A stretch of DNA of 64,000 nt from Chloroflexota bacterium (lineage in GTDB: Bacteria > Chloroflexota > Anaerolineae > Anaerolineales > Anaerolineaceae): contig WOUT01000006.1 in the NCBI GenBank assembly GCA_009773005.1, positions 1 through 64,000 of the forward strand, written 5' to 3'. The translations under genes and the position numbers were made by a program. The notes beneath the pieces were generated by a model. That model saw only the letters and a program-made list of their open reading frames with translations. It did not search any database and was not told where the DNA came from. Positions 62,347 through 64,000 of the stretch are shown here, in pieces (the first letter of the stretch is position 1; every line of letters begins with the position of its first letter).

Positions 62347-62929
62347 TTTTTTTCTCCTTAAGATCCTGCGTTTTCTTTCCACCTAATATCCAGAGCAGCC
62401 AGACAACCCCTGCTGCGATAAAAATATCTCCCAGGCTGAATGCGACTCGATAATTAATCCAGTCAGGTAACGTAAATCGATCAGAAAGGAACCATAATCT
62501 TGTAAGGCTTGGTGTTAGAATAATGTCCTTTGTGTAACCAAACCTTTGTCCTATGATCCAGTTACTTTCTGGCCCAGGAATCAGTTTTTGAATAGTCTCA
62601 ACACTGATCGGCATTAAGCCGCCATTGAGGACAATCACTAGAAAATTCAGAAAAAAACCAATGCTGATCGGCCAAAAACTGAATTTTTGAATATTAAGGA
62701 GCGAAAAAATCAACAGAATAATCAGCGAACTAACTAATAAGATCGAGACTAAATTATCTGAGATGAGTTGGCGTGTCTTGGGCAAGAAGAAAGCAAAAAA
62801 CTGAGGAATGAACGCCAGCAAAACCAGTCCGGGGTATTTGAGTTCATATGCTCGATAGGTACGTTTTCCGATCCACGCTCTGCAAAGCCCGGCAGTCAAT
62901 CCGATAAAGACTGCAACGATGAGGATCAT
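62327..62929 (-). CDS. DUF5317 membrane protein
   Basis: A 200-residue protein with about five hydrophobic helices and the DUF5317 layout (starts MILIVAVFIGLTAG, has WPISIGFFLNFLVIVLNGG near residue 96 and PSLTRLWFLSDRFTLP near 140). Function of the family is unknown. It lies 9 nt after a 46-residue peptide gene and overlaps the RiPP-like gene by 20 nt, so the three genes are tightly coupled. By position it could export, process or sense the peptide. Confidence 0.82.
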   Translation of the reverse strand: MILIVAVFIGLTAGLCRAWIGKRTYRAYELKYPGLVLLAFIPQFFAFFLPKTRQLISDNLVSILLVSSLIILLIFSLLNIQKFSFWPISIGFFLNFLVIVLNGGLMPISVETIQKLIPGPESNWIIGQRFGYTKDIILTPSLTRLWFLSDRFTLPDWINYRVAFSLGDIFIAAGVVWLLWILGGKKTQDLKEKKNEQYIF

Positions 62930-62938
62930 AGGATCAAC

Positions 62939-63079
62939 TTATCCGCCTACCGACCCAGTAGCCGAAGGGGCTCCGGCGGCAAGAACAAACAAAACCAGAG
63001 TTAGGACAAATAGAATAACCCTAATGTTTTTGCTGAATTTCGAGGAGATTAGGACCAGATTGCGTGAAATTGATTTCAT
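62939..63079 (-). CDS. 46-residue exported peptide
   Basis: ATG at 63079 follows AAAAGGAG at an ideal distance. The peptide has a basic N-terminus, one hydrophobic helix (near residues 20-36, VILFVLTLVLFVLAA) and a short tail GAPSATGSVGG. The layout is that of a signal/anchor with a short outside tail, as in secreted signal peptides or precursors. It is the first gene of an operon with DUF5317 and the RiPP-like gene and has a SARP-like promoter in front. Confidence 0.72.
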   Translation of the reverse strand: MKSISRNLVLISSKFSKNIRVILFVLTLVLFVLAAGAPSATGSVGG

Positions 63080-63119
63080 GAGAAACTCCTTTTTGAATAA
63101 AGTTTATTGATGTTCAAAT

Positions 63120-63169
63120 ATTATGACAGGTACCAGGATGCAAAACAGGATGCAAAACAGGATGCAAAA
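63120..63169 (-). promoter_or_regulatory. Promoter of the peptide operon with three 12-bp repeats
   Basis: On the plus strand CAGGATGCAAAA occurs three times in tandem without change (63134-63145, 63146-63157, 63158-63169). Read on the minus strand, the last repeat ends exactly 8 bp before a -10-like CATAAT (63125-63120), about 40 bp from the peptide ATG. SARP-type regulators bind direct repeats placed 8 bp before the -10 box; their usual period is 11 bp. Confidence 0.75.
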
Positions 63170-63291
63170 TGTCATATCTTTTACATATTTCTAGTTCACC
63201 TCCTTAATATCAAAATATCAGAGAAGATTTCTCTGCTTTAATGTACTCGTAAAGGTTTATAACGGTAAAATGAAAAGAATAAACGTGGAAA

Positions 63292-64000
63292 CTATTGCAT
63301 TAATGTCTTATACAAGTTTTGGGTTTGAAGAGACGGCTCAATCTCAAGTTCCTTTTTAAGCATGTTTTTGCATTTTACATATAGGCGCGAAACCCCGGCG
63401 CGGTTACCCAACGCTGAAAAAGCCAGCATTGCAGAACGATATGCTGCTTCATTGCATGAATCTTCCTCAATTGCCCGTTCAGAATAATGTATCGCCAATT
63501 GGTATTGTTCTGTCTGAATGTATAGGTTTACAAGTTTTGTGACGGCGGTGATGAAGTTCTGGTGATATTGTTCCCGTGTGTTCAACACCCATTCATAATC
63601 CAGTTTCGGTAAATAAGCCCCCTTGTAATAATTGACTGCCAGGCGGTTATGCATGATCTGTTCATCAACTTGAGTCGCAGATTGGGCAAGTTTGATTTCT
63701 TGCAGAAAGTTCTCAACATCATATTCATATTCCAGCGAACGGTTAAAGCGGTAGTAATCTTCAATGAACGTTACGCTGTCGCCCCCCAGCGCTCGGCGAA
63801 CTCTGTAAATAGAGTTCTTGAAACGCAGCCGCAAGGTATCTTCGGTCGATTCCGGCCAGAAGGCTTCGCCAATTTCTTCTTTGGTAACGCCTTCAGGATG
63901 CTGCAGAATATAAAAAAATAAGTCCCGTGCCACTTGGGTTTTCCACTCTGAAGGTAATATTTGATGGTCACCAATTTTCACCTGGCCTTTTCCAAACGCA
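63292..64000 (-). CDS. BTAD/SARP-domain regulator, 3' part
   Basis: About 235 C-terminal residues; the 5' part is beyond the window edge (the frame is open through 64000). It shows an OmpR-like winged helix (VKIGDHQILPSEWKTQ, then EIGEAFWPEST and LRLRFKNSIYRVRRALGG) followed by the helical BTAD domain (about 100-230; AYRSAMLAFSALGNRAG). This is the C-terminal unit of large AfsR/MalT-like regulators. The operon with the 12-bp repeats lies right downstream on the same strand and is a likely target. The start given by the GTG at 63981 is probably internal. Confidence 0.85.
   Translation of the reverse strand, partial: AFGKGQVKIGDHQILPSEWKTQVARDLFFYILQHPEGVTKEEIGEAFWPESTEDTLRLRFKNSIYRVRRALGGDSVTFIEDYYRFNRSLEYEYDVENFLQEIKLAQSATQVDEQIMHNRLAVNYYKGAYLPKLDYEWVLNTREQYHQNFITAVTKLVNLYIQTEQYQLAIHYSERAIEEDSCNEAAYRSAMLAFSALGNRAGVSRLYVKCKNMLKKELEIEPSLQTQNLYKTLMQ

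Noticed and set aside
63134-63169. The triple repeat as a CRISPR array
   Set aside because: The units are 12 bp with no spacers and no cas genes; promoter repeats explain them better.

Overview
The window reads as chromosome of a Gram-positive-like or monoderm-type anaerobe of the Chloroflexota, most likely class Anaerolineae. This is an inference from gene style: Lamin-tail/PKD nuclease with a post-PKD C-terminal domain, BTAD-type regulator, DUF5317 protein, paired small lipoproteins beside a MacAB-like exporter, many GGDEF/GAF signalling proteins, and moderate GC with sigma70-like promoters. No rRNA, tRNA, CRISPR array, integrase or insertion sequence was seen.

Layout. (1) 1-4037: a MarR regulator, an ArsD-like thioredoxin-fold protein, a single-half ArsA-type ATPase, a CrtC/AttH-like protein and a PIG-L deacetylase, with no arsenic efflux pump. 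(2) 4508-15222: two c-di-GMP proteins on the minus strand flanking a 1220-residue secreted nuclease and a GlmS-like amidotransferase. (3) 15603-27626: a catabolic block, made of a GNAT-like protein, FdrA, a DUF1116 (YlbE-type) protein, a duplicated cyclase-family protein, a three-subunit molybdenum hydroxylase, a CoxG-like protein, a 57-residue membrane protein and an NCS2 permease. It resembles ureide/purine or pyrimidine breakdown, but the substrate is not settled. (4) 27776-36556: an NmrA operon, a two-component system, CcdA plus a DsbA-like protein, an ECF sigma factor with a zinc anti-sigma protein, and a small haem lipoprotein. (5) 36621-43027: a bacterial microcompartment (BMC) operon with three BMC-P, one BMC-T and one BMC-H shell genes, an aldehyde dehydrogenase, DeoC, an RpiB-like protein and a small unknown protein, controlled by a divergent GntR regulator across a palindromic operator. 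(6) 43061-52683: a broken GNAT gene, an amidase, glycosyltransferase-like and methyltransferase genes, a degenerate DAK2-like protein, a patatin, an MFS transporter and a ChrB-like protein. (7) 53078-60752: a MacAB-like exporter with two paralogous lipoproteins under a PhoB/PhoP-like four-box promoter, a secreted SdrD-like lipoprotein, a sortase-fold protein and a flavin reductase-like protein. (8) 60857-64000: an HD-GYP protein and a compact operon of a 46-residue peptide, a DUF5317 membrane protein and a RiPP-precursor-like protein, preceded by three tandem 12-bp repeats and by the 3' part of a BTAD regulator.

How it works together. The BMC locus fits the sugar-phosphate type: DeoC would split deoxyribose 5-phosphate into glyceraldehyde 3-phosphate and acetaldehyde, and the CoA-acylating dehydrogenase would turn the acetaldehyde into acetyl-CoA inside the shell. 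The catabolic block upstream could supply nitrogen and energy from nucleobases, so both blocks may serve nucleoside scavenging next to the secreted nuclease; that link is my inference. The strongest candidates for something undescribed are the peptide/DUF5317/RiPP-like operon with its SARP-like promoter and the BMC locus with its unusual RpiB-like enzyme.
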